From Streptomyces sp. MA5143a (GTDB lineage: Bacteria; Actinomycetota; Actinomycetes; Streptomycetales; Streptomycetaceae): DNA of 64,000 nt. The translations under genes and the position numbers were made by a program. The stretch covers positions 310,001 to 374,000 of the forward strand of contig NZ_OLMK01000009.1 of assembly GCF_900290235.1 (NCBI RefSeq). Direction: 5' to 3'. This document shows, piece by piece, positions 8,025-14,920 of the stretch. The number at the start of each line of letters is the position of its first letter. Positions within the stretch are counted from its first letter, which is position 1. The notes beneath the pieces were generated by a model that searched no databases, was not told the origin of the DNA, and saw only the letters and a list, made by a program, of their open reading frames with translations.

Positions 8025-9512
8025 TCAGTCGAGAGGCCGGTAGACCGTGAGCGCCTCCGGGAGCTTTCGCAGCGTCAGATCGCCGTGCACCTCGGTGACT
8101 TCGCCGTCGTACGCCAGTGGGGTGCCCGGTGTGACGCCCTCGACGCGGAGCCGGTTCACCCGGACCGCGGCGTGTGCGGGGGAGCGGGTCAGCGGGCCGG
8201 CGAGGGCCGCCGCCAGCAGCCGCAGCGCCGGGCGGCGCCCGCCGTGCACGACCCGGACGTCCAACAGCCCGTCGGCGAGGTCGAAACGGTGGCCGGGGGC
8301 CAGGCCCAGCCGGTGGTACGTGCCGTTGCCCGCGAACAGCAGCCAGATCGGGTGCGGCCGGCCCTGGAACGTGGCCTGGAGCGGGTGCCGGTCGGAGCGC
8401 AGGACACGCACCGCCGCGATCACCCCGGCCGGCCAGCCGCCGAGCATCCGCTCCCAGCGCTCGCGCTCCCGCACCAGCTCCGGGTACACGCCCACGCTGA
8501 AGGTGTTGACGAAGTGGCCCTCCGTCTCACCGGACCGGAAGTGGCCCACGTCCACCCGGACGGCCTCGCCCCGGCGCAGGGCGCGGCCGAGATCGCGGAC
8601 GTCCTCCACGCCGAGGTCGTGCGCGAAGTGGTTGAGCGTGCCGCCGGGCAGGACCGCCAGGGGCAGGCCGTGGCGCAGGGCGACCTCGGCGGCGGCGTTC
8701 ACCGTGCCGTCGCCGCCGCACACGCCGAGCACCCGGGCGTGGGTGGCCGCCTTCTCCAACTCGGCGCGCAGGTCCTCCGGTTCGCACTCCACGGTCTCGG
8801 CGCCGGGGAGCGCGTCCCGCAGGGCGCGTACCCGGTCGGCCGTGCCGGAGGCGGTGTTGGCGACCATGACCAGGCCCTCGCCGTCCGGCAGCGCGGGCGC
8901 GTCCGCGCGGGGGCGGCCGGGGGGCGCGAGCTGGTCGCGGGTCGGCACCATGCCCCGGACGGCGTAGGCGGCGCCCACGCCGAACGCGGCGCCGACCAGG
9001 ACGTCGCTCGGGAAGTGCACGCCCGTGTACACACGTGACAGCGCGACGGCGGTCGCGAGCGGGGCGACCGCCGCGCCCCAGCCTCGGGACTCCAGGGCGA
9101 CGCCGGTCGCGAAGGCGGCGGCGGAGGCCGAGTGACCCGACGGGAACGACGTCGTGATCGGCTGGCGCTTCAGCCGGCGCATGGCGGGGACGTTGTCGAG
9201 GACCGGGCGGGGGCGGCGCACCGTGCGCTTGCCGAGGGTGTTGATCGTCGCCGAGGCGAGGGCGAGGGAGGCCACGCCGCGGGCGGCGGCCCGGCGGGCC
9301 CTCGGGCTGCGGGTCGCGGCGATCACGGCCGCCGTGGCGAACCAGAGGACGCCGTGGTTGGCGGCGCGGCTCAGCCTCGGCAGCATGGGGTGGGCGCCCG
9401 GCCACTCGCGGGTCGCCACCGCGTTGAAGAGGCGGCTGTCCGCGGCGAGGAAACGGTCCCGGAGGATGTGGTGGCCCGGCGGGCGGACGGTGAGGTCGAC
9501 GTCTGCGGTCAT
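8025..9512 (-). CDS. PAP2 phosphatase fused to diacylglycerol/lipid kinase domain
   Basis: The 495-residue protein joins two lipid-metabolism domains. Residues 20-190 are a membrane PAP2-type phosphatase with all three signature motifs: KxxxxxxRP at 95-102, PSGH at 124-127, and SRxxxxxHxxxD at 159-170. Residues 213-495 are a diacylglycerol/sphingosine-kinase-like catalytic domain with GGDGT at 266-270 and PGGTLNHFA near 290. Such fusions are common in actinomycetes and probably act on phosphatidic acid or prenyl or diacylglycerol phosphates at the membrane. The ATG at 9512 is the first start that leaves a conserved N-terminus; the frame stays open upstream without coding character. Confidence 0.88.
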   Translation of the reverse strand: MTADVDLTVRPPGHHILRDRFLAADSRLFNAVATREWPGAHPMLPRLSRAANHGVLWFATAAVIAATRSPRARRAAARGVASLALASATINTLGKRTVRRPRPVLDNVPAMRRLKRQPITTSFPSGHSASAAAFATGVALESRGWGAAVAPLATAVALSRVYTGVHFPSDVLVGAAFGVGAAYAVRGMVPTRDQLAPPGRPRADAPALPDGEGLVMVANTASGTADRVRALRDALPGAETVECEPEDLRAELEKAATHARVLGVCGGDGTVNAAAEVALRHGLPLAVLPGGTLNHFAHDLGVEDVRDLGRALRRGEAVRVDVGHFRSGETEGHFVNTFSVGVYPELVRERERWERMLGGWPAGVIAAVRVLRSDRHPLQATFQGRPHPIWLLFAGNGTYHRLGLAPGHRFDLADGLLDVRVVHGGRRPALRLLAAALAGPLTRSPAHAAVRVNRLRVEGVTPGTPLAYDGEVTEVHGDLTLRKLPEALTVYRPLD

Positions 9513-9757
9513 GGCTCCACGGGTACCCCATGGTGCGCAAACCGTGTCAGGCGGGGGTGCCCTCGGGCCACCGGCCCGCCGGAGCCGGATGCGGCCCGCC
9601 CGGGACGCGAACGGGGCCCGGAGGCCCTGCCGCCCGTGGCGGGCCGGGAAAGCGCGGCCCTGTCGCGGCTGGGGGAGCCGGCCGGGCGGGAGCACCGACC
9701 CGCAGCAGGGTCACTGACCGCTCCCGGTCTCACAGCCGGGCCGCCGGGGCGCTGCCG

Positions 9758-10090
9758 CTCGTGCCGTGGCCGGGGCGCCGGGCCTGTGGCCGGGTGCCGG
9801 GCGCTGCCACCCGTATCGCGGCCAGGCTGCCGGACGGTGCCCCCCGTGTCGTGGCCGGGTGCCTGGCGCCGTCGCTCGTGTCGTGGCCGGGGTGCCTGGC
9901 GGTGCCCCCCGCATCGCGGCCGTGGCGCCGCTCGGTGTCGCTCGTGTCGCGGCCGTGGCGCTGGGCGGTTCCGGGCTTGTGGCCGGGTGCCGGGCGCTGC
10001 AACTCGTGTCGTGGTCGGGGTGCTGCCGCTGGCCCCCGTATCGCGGCCGTGGCGCCGGGCGGTGCCACCCGTGCCGTGGCCGGGGCGTCG
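9758..10090. repeat. Degenerate GC-rich tandem repeat (about 33-bp period)
   Basis: Between two genes lie about ten imperfect units, each carrying ctcgtgtcgtggcc or cccgtatcgcggcc followed by ggggtgcc- or gtggcgcc-like sequence. Most units are 32-34 bp and two are shortened to about 27 bp. The unit length near a multiple of three keeps several frames open, which makes long false ORFs on both strands. The flanks 9513-9757 and 10091-10148 hold nothing recognisable except the start region of the ABC-F gene. It looks like a minisatellite. Confidence 0.7.
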
Positions 10091-10148
10091 GTGGCGGGGT
10101 GGCTTATCGGTTTGCTTCCGGGTTCGTGGGGCTCGGAGAATGCGCCGC

Positions 10149-11768
10149 ATGGGATATCTCGAAGCGGCGCATCTGGAGTACTACCTTCCTGACGGGAGGG
10201 CCTTGCTCGGCGATGTGTCGTTCCGGGTGGGCGAGGGCGCCGTGGTCGCCCTCGTGGGTCCCAACGGCGCCGGGAAGACCACTCTGCTGCGGTTGATCTC
10301 CGGGGAGCTGAAGCCCCACGGGGGATCGGTCACCGTGACCGGCGGGCTCGGCGTGATGCGCCAGTTCGTGGGCTCCGTACGCGACGAGACGACCGTCCGG
10401 GACCTGCTCGTGTCCGTGGCGCAGCCCGGCATCAGGGAGGCCGCCCGCGCCGTCGACACGGCCGAGCACGGGATCATGACCGTCGACGACGAGGCGGCCC
10501 AGCTCGCCTACGCCCAGGCCCTCTCCGACTGGGCCGAGGTCCGCGGCTACGAGGCCGAGACCCTCTGGGACATCTGCACCACGGCCGCCCTCGGCATGCC
10601 GTACGAGAAGGCGCAGTGGCGGCAGGTGCGGACCCTGTCCGGCGGTGAGCAGAAGCGGCTCGTGCTGGAGGCGCTGCTGCGCGGCACCGACGAGGTGCTC
10701 CTTCTCGACGAGCCCGACAACTACCTCGACGTTCCCGGCAAGCGCTGGCTGGAGGAGCGGCTCGCGGAGACCCGCAAGACCGTCCTGTTCGTCTCCCACG
10801 ACCGGGAACTCCTCTCCCGCGCCGCCCAGAAGATCGTGAGCGTGGAACCGGGCCCCGCGGGCGCCGACGCCTGGGTGCACGGCGGCGGGTTCGACACGTA
10901 CCACGAGGCCCGCCGGCAGCGGTTCGAGCGGTTCGAGGAACTGCGCCGCCGCTGGGACGAGAAGCACGCCCAGCTGAAGAAGCTCGTACTGACGCTCCGG
11001 CAGGCCGCCGCGGTCAGCCATGAGATGGCCTCGCGGTACGCCGCCGCCCAGACCCGGCTGCGCAAGTTCGAGGAGGCAGGGCCGCCGCCCGAGCCGCCGC
11101 GCGAGCAGGACATCACCATGCGGCTCAAGGGCGGCCGCACCGGCGTACGGGCCGTGACCTGCGCCGGGCTCGAACTGACGGGCCTGATGAAACCCTTCGA
11201 CCTGGAGGTCTTCTACGGCGAGCGGGTCGCCGTCCTCGGCTCCAACGGCTCCGGCAAGTCGCACTTCCTGCGGCTGCTCGCCGGTGAGGACGTGGCCCAC
11301 TCGGGCCAGTGGAAGCTCGGCGCCCGGGTCGTCCCCGGGCACTTCGCGCAGACGCACGCCCATCCGGAGCTGGAGGGGCGGACCCTGCTCGACATCCTGT
11401 GGAAGGAGCATGCGCAGGACCGGGGCGCCGCCATGTCACGGCTGCGCCGCTACGAGCTGACCAGACAGGCCGAGCAGCCCTTCGACCGGCTCTCCGGCGG
11501 CCAGCAGGCCCGCTTCCAGATCCTCCTCCTGGAACTCCAGGGAGTCACCGCCCTGCTCCTCGACGAGCCGACCGACAACCTCGACCTGGAGTCGGCGGAG
11601 GCACTCCAGGAGGGCCTGGAGGCCTTCGAGGGCACGGTGCTCGCGGTCACCCACGACCGCTGGTTCGCGCGTTCGTTCGATCGCTATCTCGTGTTCGGTT
11701 CCGACGGCCGGGTCCGGGAGACCCCGGAGCCGGTGTGGGACGAGCGCCGGGTGGAGCGCGCCCGCTAG
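10149..11768 (+). CDS. ABC-F family ATPase (EttA/Uup-like)
   Basis: ABC-F proteins are soluble tandem ABC ATPases that act on the ribosome, either in translation control or antibiotic resistance. Two nucleotide-binding domains are present. The first has Walker A GPNGAGKTT (near residue 38), signature LSGGEQKR (near 170) and Walker B VLLLDEPDNYLD. The second has Walker A GSNGSGKSH (near 365), signature LSGGQQAR and Walker B ALLLDEPTDNLD. The charged linker between them (about 260-320) is typical. No transmembrane part is present. The ATG at 10149 has GGAG 10 nt upstream; the ATG at 10140 is too close to that site. The open frame back to 9132 runs through repeats and is not coding. Confidence 0.9.
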   Translation: MGYLEAAHLEYYLPDGRALLGDVSFRVGEGAVVALVGPNGAGKTTLLRLISGELKPHGGSVTVTGGLGVMRQFVGSVRDETTVRDLLVSVAQPGIREAARAVDTAEHGIMTVDDEAAQLAYAQALSDWAEVRGYEAETLWDICTTAALGMPYEKAQWRQVRTLSGGEQKRLVLEALLRGTDEVLLLDEPDNYLDVPGKRWLEERLAETRKTVLFVSHDRELLSRAAQKIVSVEPGPAGADAWVHGGGFDTYHEARRQRFERFEELRRRWDEKHAQLKKLVLTLRQAAAVSHEMASRYAAAQTRLRKFEEAGPPPEPPREQDITMRLKGGRTGVRAVTCAGLELTGLMKPFDLEVFYGERVAVLGSNGSGKSHFLRLLAGEDVAHSGQWKLGARVVPGHFAQTHAHPELEGRTLLDILWKEHAQDRGAAMSRLRRYELTRQAEQPFDRLSGGQQARFQILLLELQGVTALLLDEPTDNLDLESAEALQEGLEAFEGTVLAVTHDRWFARSFDRYLVFGSDGRVRETPEPVWDERRVERAR

Positions 11769-11795
11769 AACACACGCCGTCCGGGGGGCGGCGCG

Positions 11796-12356
11796 TCACC
11801 CGTCCCCGGCGCGTGGCGAGCCACCGCGCAGCGGAGCAGCCGGTGTCGCGGCGGGTGTCACGGCCGGTGTCACGGCGGGTGTCACGTCCGGCGCAGCAGC
11901 GCGCCGAGGCCGCCGCCCGGCCACCGGCCCGGCGTCCTCGCCGCCGGGGGCGCCGCGCAGCTCGAAGCGGGCCCCCCGCCGGTCCACGTACGCCACCACG
12001 CACACCGGGTCCTCCCCGGCGGGGTCCAGCAGGGGAGCCGTCCGCGGCAGCGGCGCCCAGAAGGCCCGGTTCGCCGGGGGAGGCGCGGCCAGCGGCGGAT
12101 CGAGGACCACCCGCCCGTCATGGGCGAACAGCGCACGGCCGTGCGGCTCGGTGTCGGGCCGCAGCTCCTCCACCGCCCGGTGCACGGCCCGGCACGTCGC
12201 CTCGTCCGCCCCCTGCTCGACGAGCTCATGGGAGACGGCGGCCGCCGCCAGGGACCGCTCCCGCCCCATGGACTCGGAGGGCGCGGCCGTACCGGCGTAC
12301 ACGGAGGCCCAGGGCCCCGGATGTTCGTACAGTGGATGGAGGAACGCGAGATCCAT
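11796..12356 (-). CDS. Truncated baeRF2/Rv2629-like protein with VTPA repeats
   Basis: The first 140 residues (MDLAFLHPLYEHPGPWASVY, then GADEATCRAVHRAVEEL, GRALFAHDGRVVLDPPL and VCVVAYVDRRGARFELRG) match the N-terminal part of actinobacterial Rv2629/baeRF2-type proteins, which are distant relatives of release factor eRF1 and normally about 370 residues. After EDAGPVAGR the family sequence stops and a low-complexity tail with VTPAVTPAVTPAATPA takes over. That tail is encoded by a 12-bp repeat at about 11848-11895. The gene therefore appears to have lost its central and C-terminal domains and is probably not functional as an eRF1-like protein. Confidence 0.6.
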   Translation of the reverse strand: MDLAFLHPLYEHPGPWASVYAGTAAPSESMGRERSLAAAAVSHELVEQGADEATCRAVHRAVEELRPDTEPHGRALFAHDGRVVLDPPLAAPPPANRAFWAPLPRTAPLLDPAGEDPVCVVAYVDRRGARFELRGAPGGEDAGPVAGRRPRRAAAPDVTPAVTPAVTPAATPAAPLRGGSPRAGDG

Positions 12357-12443
12357 GGCTCCCTCCCGGACGCCGCTCGGGGTGACGCTTGCCGGGCGGG
12401 TACCCGGACCTCATTGGAGGCATACGAAGATCGGGGTACCACC

Positions 12444-12677
12444 ATGACCGGAGTGCACCCGGACCAGCTGGACGACCAGCAGTTGATGAAGGAGCTGGAG
12501 TCGATCCACCGGACGCGTCACGACACGCTGCTGCATGGATCGGCCGAAGCGCTGCGCACCCACAACGAGCGGATGGCGCAACTGGAGGGCGAGTACCTGC
12601 GCCGTCATCCGCGCCGCCCGGTGGTCTCCGGGCGCACCCGCGAGGGCGCACGGGACCGGGGACCGGGGCCGTCATGA
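12444..12677 (+). CDS. Small DUF6158-family protein
   Basis: A 77-residue charged protein with the pattern PDQLDDQQLMKELESIHRTRHDT, followed by a helix ending in EYLRRHPRR, which matches a small family common in Streptomyces (DUF6158). The function is unknown. The first 55 residues should form two amphipathic helices, and the tail is basic. The ATG at 12444 starts the conserved part. It overlaps the following gene by ATGA, so the two may be translated together. Confidence 0.72.
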   Translation: MTGVHPDQLDDQQLMKELESIHRTRHDTLLHGSAEALRTHNERMAQLEGEYLRRHPRRPVVSGRTREGARDRGPGPS

Positions 12678-13294
12678 CGCGTACCACGTCCGACCCGGCC
12701 GGCGACACGTCCGGCTCGGCGGAGCCCCATCCACTGCTCGCCCGGCACGCCGAGGCCCAGGACCTCTTCGGCGACCGGGTGCACGCCGTCCGCGACGACC
12801 AGTGGGGCGCCGCCACCCCGTGCGCCGAGTGGACGGTCCGCGACCTCGTCAACCATCTCGTCTCCGAGCAGCTGTGGGTGCCGCCGCTGGTCCGGGACAG
12901 CCGCATGATCGAGGAGGTCGGCGACACGTTCGACGGGGACCTGCTGGGGCCCGACCCGGCCGCGTCCTGGGACACGGCGGCCCGCTCCGCGCGGGAGGCG
13001 TTCGCCGCGCCGGGAGCGCTCGAACGCACCGTCCACCTGTCGTACGGGGACACCCCGGCCACCGCGTACTGCGCGCAGATGATCGCGGACCTCGTCGTCC
13101 ACGCCTGGGACCTGTCCCGCGCGATCGGCGCGGACGAGCGTCTCCCCGAGGAACTCGTGACGTTCACGACGCAGGAGATCGCCCCGTACGCGGGGGATCT
13201 GGAGAAGAGCGGACTGTTCGCGGCCCCCGTGGAGCCGCCGGCGGGCGCCGACGCGCAGACCGCGCTGCTGTGCCTGCTCGGCCGCCGGCCGTAG
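12674..13294 (+). CDS. TIGR03086-type metal-binding protein (DinB/MDMPI fold)
   Basis: A 206-residue member of the DinB/mycothiol-dependent maleylpyruvate isomerase-like superfamily, TIGR03086 type. The family marker is the early PCAEWTVRDLVNHLVSEQLW block (about residues 51-72), where the His is a likely metal ligand. A second possible metal-site His lies in DLVVHAWDLSRA near 142-146. These four-helix proteins bind a divalent metal and often use mycothiol; the specific reaction is unknown. The ATG overlaps the stop of the preceding gene. A strong hairpin follows the stop. Confidence 0.82.
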   Translation: MTRTTSDPAGDTSGSAEPHPLLARHAEAQDLFGDRVHAVRDDQWGAATPCAEWTVRDLVNHLVSEQLWVPPLVRDSRMIEEVGDTFDGDLLGPDPAASWDTAARSAREAFAAPGALERTVHLSYGDTPATAYCAQMIADLVVHAWDLSRAIGADERLPEELVTFTTQEIAPYAGDLEKSGLFAAPVEPPAGADAQTALLCLLGRRP

Positions 13295-13306
13295 CGGCGC
13301 GATGAG

Positions 13307-13342
13307 CAGGGGGCGCCCGCACGTCTGTGCGAGCGCCCCCTG
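13307..13342. terminator. Bidirectional hairpin between convergent genes
   Basis: The stem is cagggggcgc (13307-13316) with gcgccccctg (13333-13342), extended inside by gcac/gtgc pairing around a GTCT loop. It lies between convergent stops at 13294 and 13376 and can serve both strands. Confidence 0.8.
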
Positions 13343-13370
13343 TGTCGTGCTGTGTCGTGCTGTGTCGTGC
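13341..13370. repeat. Three perfect 10-bp tandem repeats
   Basis: The unit tgtgtcgtgc is repeated exactly three times, directly after the terminator stem and a few bases from the stop of the minus-strand PfpI gene. Confidence 0.9.
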
Positions 13371-13375
13371 CGGGC

Positions 13376-13918
13376 TCAGACGCCGGCTGTCTGGAAGACG
13401 TCGAGGAAGGCCTCGCAGAACGCCTTCAGGTCGTCGGGCTTGCGGCTGGTGATCAGCTTGTTGGGCCCGTGGTCGCAGACCCTCACCTGCTCGTCGACCC
13501 ATTCGCCGCCCGCGTTGCGGATGTCCGTGCGCAGGCTGGGCCACGAGGTGAGGACCCGGCCGCGGACCACGTCCGCCTCGACCAGCGTCCACGGCGCGTG
13601 ACAGATCGCGGCGACCGGCCGGCCCCGCTCGAAGAACTCCCGCACGAACGAGACGGCCTTCTCGTCCATCCGCAGGAAGTCCGGGTTGGCCACGCCGCCG
13701 GGCAGCACCAGCGCGTCGAACGACTCGGCAGGCACCTCGCCCACCACGTCGTCCACGGCGAACGTGTCCGCCTTGTCCAGGTGGTCGAACGCCTGGACGT
13801 GGCCCGGCCGCGTCGACACCAGCACCGGCTCGTGACCGGCGTCCTTCACCGCCTGCCAGGGCTCGGTCAGTTCGATCTGCTCCACACCCTCCGGTGCGGT
13901 CAGGAATGCGATACGCAT
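13376..13918 (-). CDS. DJ-1/PfpI family protein (type 1 glutamine amidotransferase-like)
   Basis: A 180-residue DJ-1/PfpI superfamily protein. The nucleophile elbow is AAICHAPW (Cys near residue 107), and the acidic partner is likely the Glu in QIELTEPW near 18. The LVLPGGVANPDFLR motif near 72 and the late ITSRKPDDLKAFCEAF helix are typical of the PfpI branch. Members act as deglycases, chaperones or peptidases; the exact role is open. The ATG at 13918 follows AAAGGAGA. A DUF2795 gene lies 56 nt upstream on the same strand and may be co-transcribed. Confidence 0.88.
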   Translation of the reverse strand: MRIAFLTAPEGVEQIELTEPWQAVKDAGHEPVLVSTRPGHVQAFDHLDKADTFAVDDVVGEVPAESFDALVLPGGVANPDFLRMDEKAVSFVREFFERGRPVAAICHAPWTLVEADVVRGRVLTSWPSLRTDIRNAGGEWVDEQVRVCDHGPNKLITSRKPDDLKAFCEAFLDVFQTAGV

Positions 13919-13974
13919 AGCGTTCGGTCTCCTTTCTTCTTGGACGTCGCAGGTCGGACGGGGTTCCCGTCCGG

Positions 13975-14370
13975 TCAGCCCTGGCCGTCGCCGTCCCGGG
14001 TGCCGGCCACCGCCTGCGCGAGCTGGTGCACGGAGTCGTAGCGGTCCTTCTTCGGCAGCCGCTCCAACGGCTCGACGAGGCTGTCCGGAGCGTGCTTGTC
14101 GCGCATGACGCCGATCAGCTCGCCGGGCCGCGCCGGGAACGAGGTGCGGCCCAGAACCCGGGCCAGCTCCAGGCGCAGCGTCTCCACCCGGGCGGGTGCG
14201 CGGCTCGGTGTCACCGGCCCGTGCGCGACCTCCGGGTCGTCCTCGGCGTACGGCTCCGGGTCGTGCCACTCCTCCGTCCGGGTGGGGTGCCCGGACCGGA
14301 GCAGCCCCTGAAGTTCGTGCTTCATCTCGTCGTCGCGGTGGACGTTCAGCCGGTCGCTGCCTCGCTGCAT
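13975..14370 (-). CDS. DUF2795 domain protein
   Basis: A 131-residue soluble protein. Its C-terminal half (RPGELIGVMRDKHAPDSLVEPLERLPKKDRY and DSVHQLAQAV) matches the DUF2795 fold, a small helical domain common in actinobacteria without a known function. The N-terminal half is charged, with a DDEMKHELQGLLRSGHPTR helix. The ATG at 14370 follows GGAGGGGAG. It is the likely first gene of a two-gene unit with the PfpI gene. Confidence 0.78.
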   Translation of the reverse strand: MQRGSDRLNVHRDDEMKHELQGLLRSGHPTRTEEWHDPEPYAEDDPEVAHGPVTPSRAPARVETLRLELARVLGRTSFPARPGELIGVMRDKHAPDSLVEPLERLPKKDRYDSVHQLAQAVAGTRDGDGQG

Positions 14371-14451
14371 GACTCCCCTCCATGGTTGGCGTGGCCCCCG
14401 CGTACCCGAGGACCCGGCGTCGACACGGGCGATCCGGCGGCGGCCGGTTCC

Positions 14452-14483
14452 GTTCCTCGTACGGGGTTGTTCCTCGTACGGGG
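14452..14483. repeat. Direct repeat in a divergent promoter region
   Basis: The 15-bp sequence gttcctcgtacgggg occurs at 14452-14466 and again at 14469-14483. It lies in the 203-nt gap between divergent genes starting at 14370 and 14574, so it may be a regulatory site for either gene. CGTACG inside each copy is itself palindromic. Confidence 0.6.
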
Positions 14484-14573
14484 CTCCGCTTGCCGTCCGG
14501 GTTTGCCCGCCCGCGCCGGGGAGACCCGCCCTGACACCCCCCACCGCACATTCCCTGGGGAAGGACCGGGCCC

Positions 14574-14702
14574 ATGGCGGTGATCGCCGTGATCATTCCG
14601 ATGCTGATGCTCTGCGCCGTTCTGGCGCTGGGCCGCTACGAGGAGGTACTGCTGCCACCCGTCGAGGACCCCGACCCCGACCCGGCGGTACCGGCCCGCT
14701 GA
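14574..14702 (+). CDS. Small single-pass membrane protein (42 aa)
   Basis: The 42-residue frame starts at ATG 14574, 8 nt after AAGGA, and codes for one hydrophobic helix (MAVIAVIIPMLMLCAVLALG) followed by a short acidic tail with EDPDPDP and a TGA at 14700-14702. The layout of a single transmembrane helix with a charged tail is common among small Streptomyces proteins. The function is unknown. It is the last chromosomal gene before the Tn7-like element end at 14816. Confidence 0.6.
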   Translation: MAVIAVIIPMLMLCAVLALGRYEEVLLPPVEDPDPDPAVPAR

Positions 14703-14815
14703 CCACCCCGCGGACGGACACCGTGCTGGGCGTACGCGGCCCGGCCCCGCCTTCTGCAGGGCTGTGAACGTGCTGCGCTCGGCGGCGCCCCGGCCGGGGC
14801 GCCGGTCGCGTCACT

Positions 14816-14920
14816 TGTCGGACGAAAGGAAATAGTTCAGTCCCCGTGGCCCTGACCTGGGCACTGAACTCTTCTCTGCATGGAAGGAAGTAGCGACCCT
14901 CGCGCGGAACAGTTCAGTGC
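14816..14920. repeat. Candidate transposon end with TnsB-type sites
   Basis: The sequence TGTCGGACGAAAGGAAATAG at 14816 resembles the TGTGGGCGGACAAAATAG end of Tn7. The octamer AGTTCAGT occurs three times within 85 bp: at 14834-14841, inverted at 14863-14870, and at 14911-14918. Each is embedded in a longer match (gaaatagttcagtcc, agaagagttcagtgc in the inverted copy, ggaacagttcagtgc). The third overlaps the tniQ1 stop codon. Repeated sites at an end are the pattern expected for TnsB binding. Confidence 0.55.

Noticed and set aside
9758-10090. CRISPR array
   Set aside because: Units are contiguous and degenerate, with no constant repeat alternating with unique spacers and no cas genes nearby.
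9132-10148. Long in-frame extension of the ABC-F gene (about 340 extra residues)
   Set aside because: It runs antisense through the PAP2-kinase gene and then through the 33-bp repeats, giving Arg/Gly/Pro-rich low-complexity protein. The conserved ABC-F start is at 10149 with a ribosome site.
14703-14913. Phage-type attachment site or tRNA at the element boundary
   Set aside because: No tRNA-like fold or integrase gene is present; the boundary features are those of a Tn7-like end.
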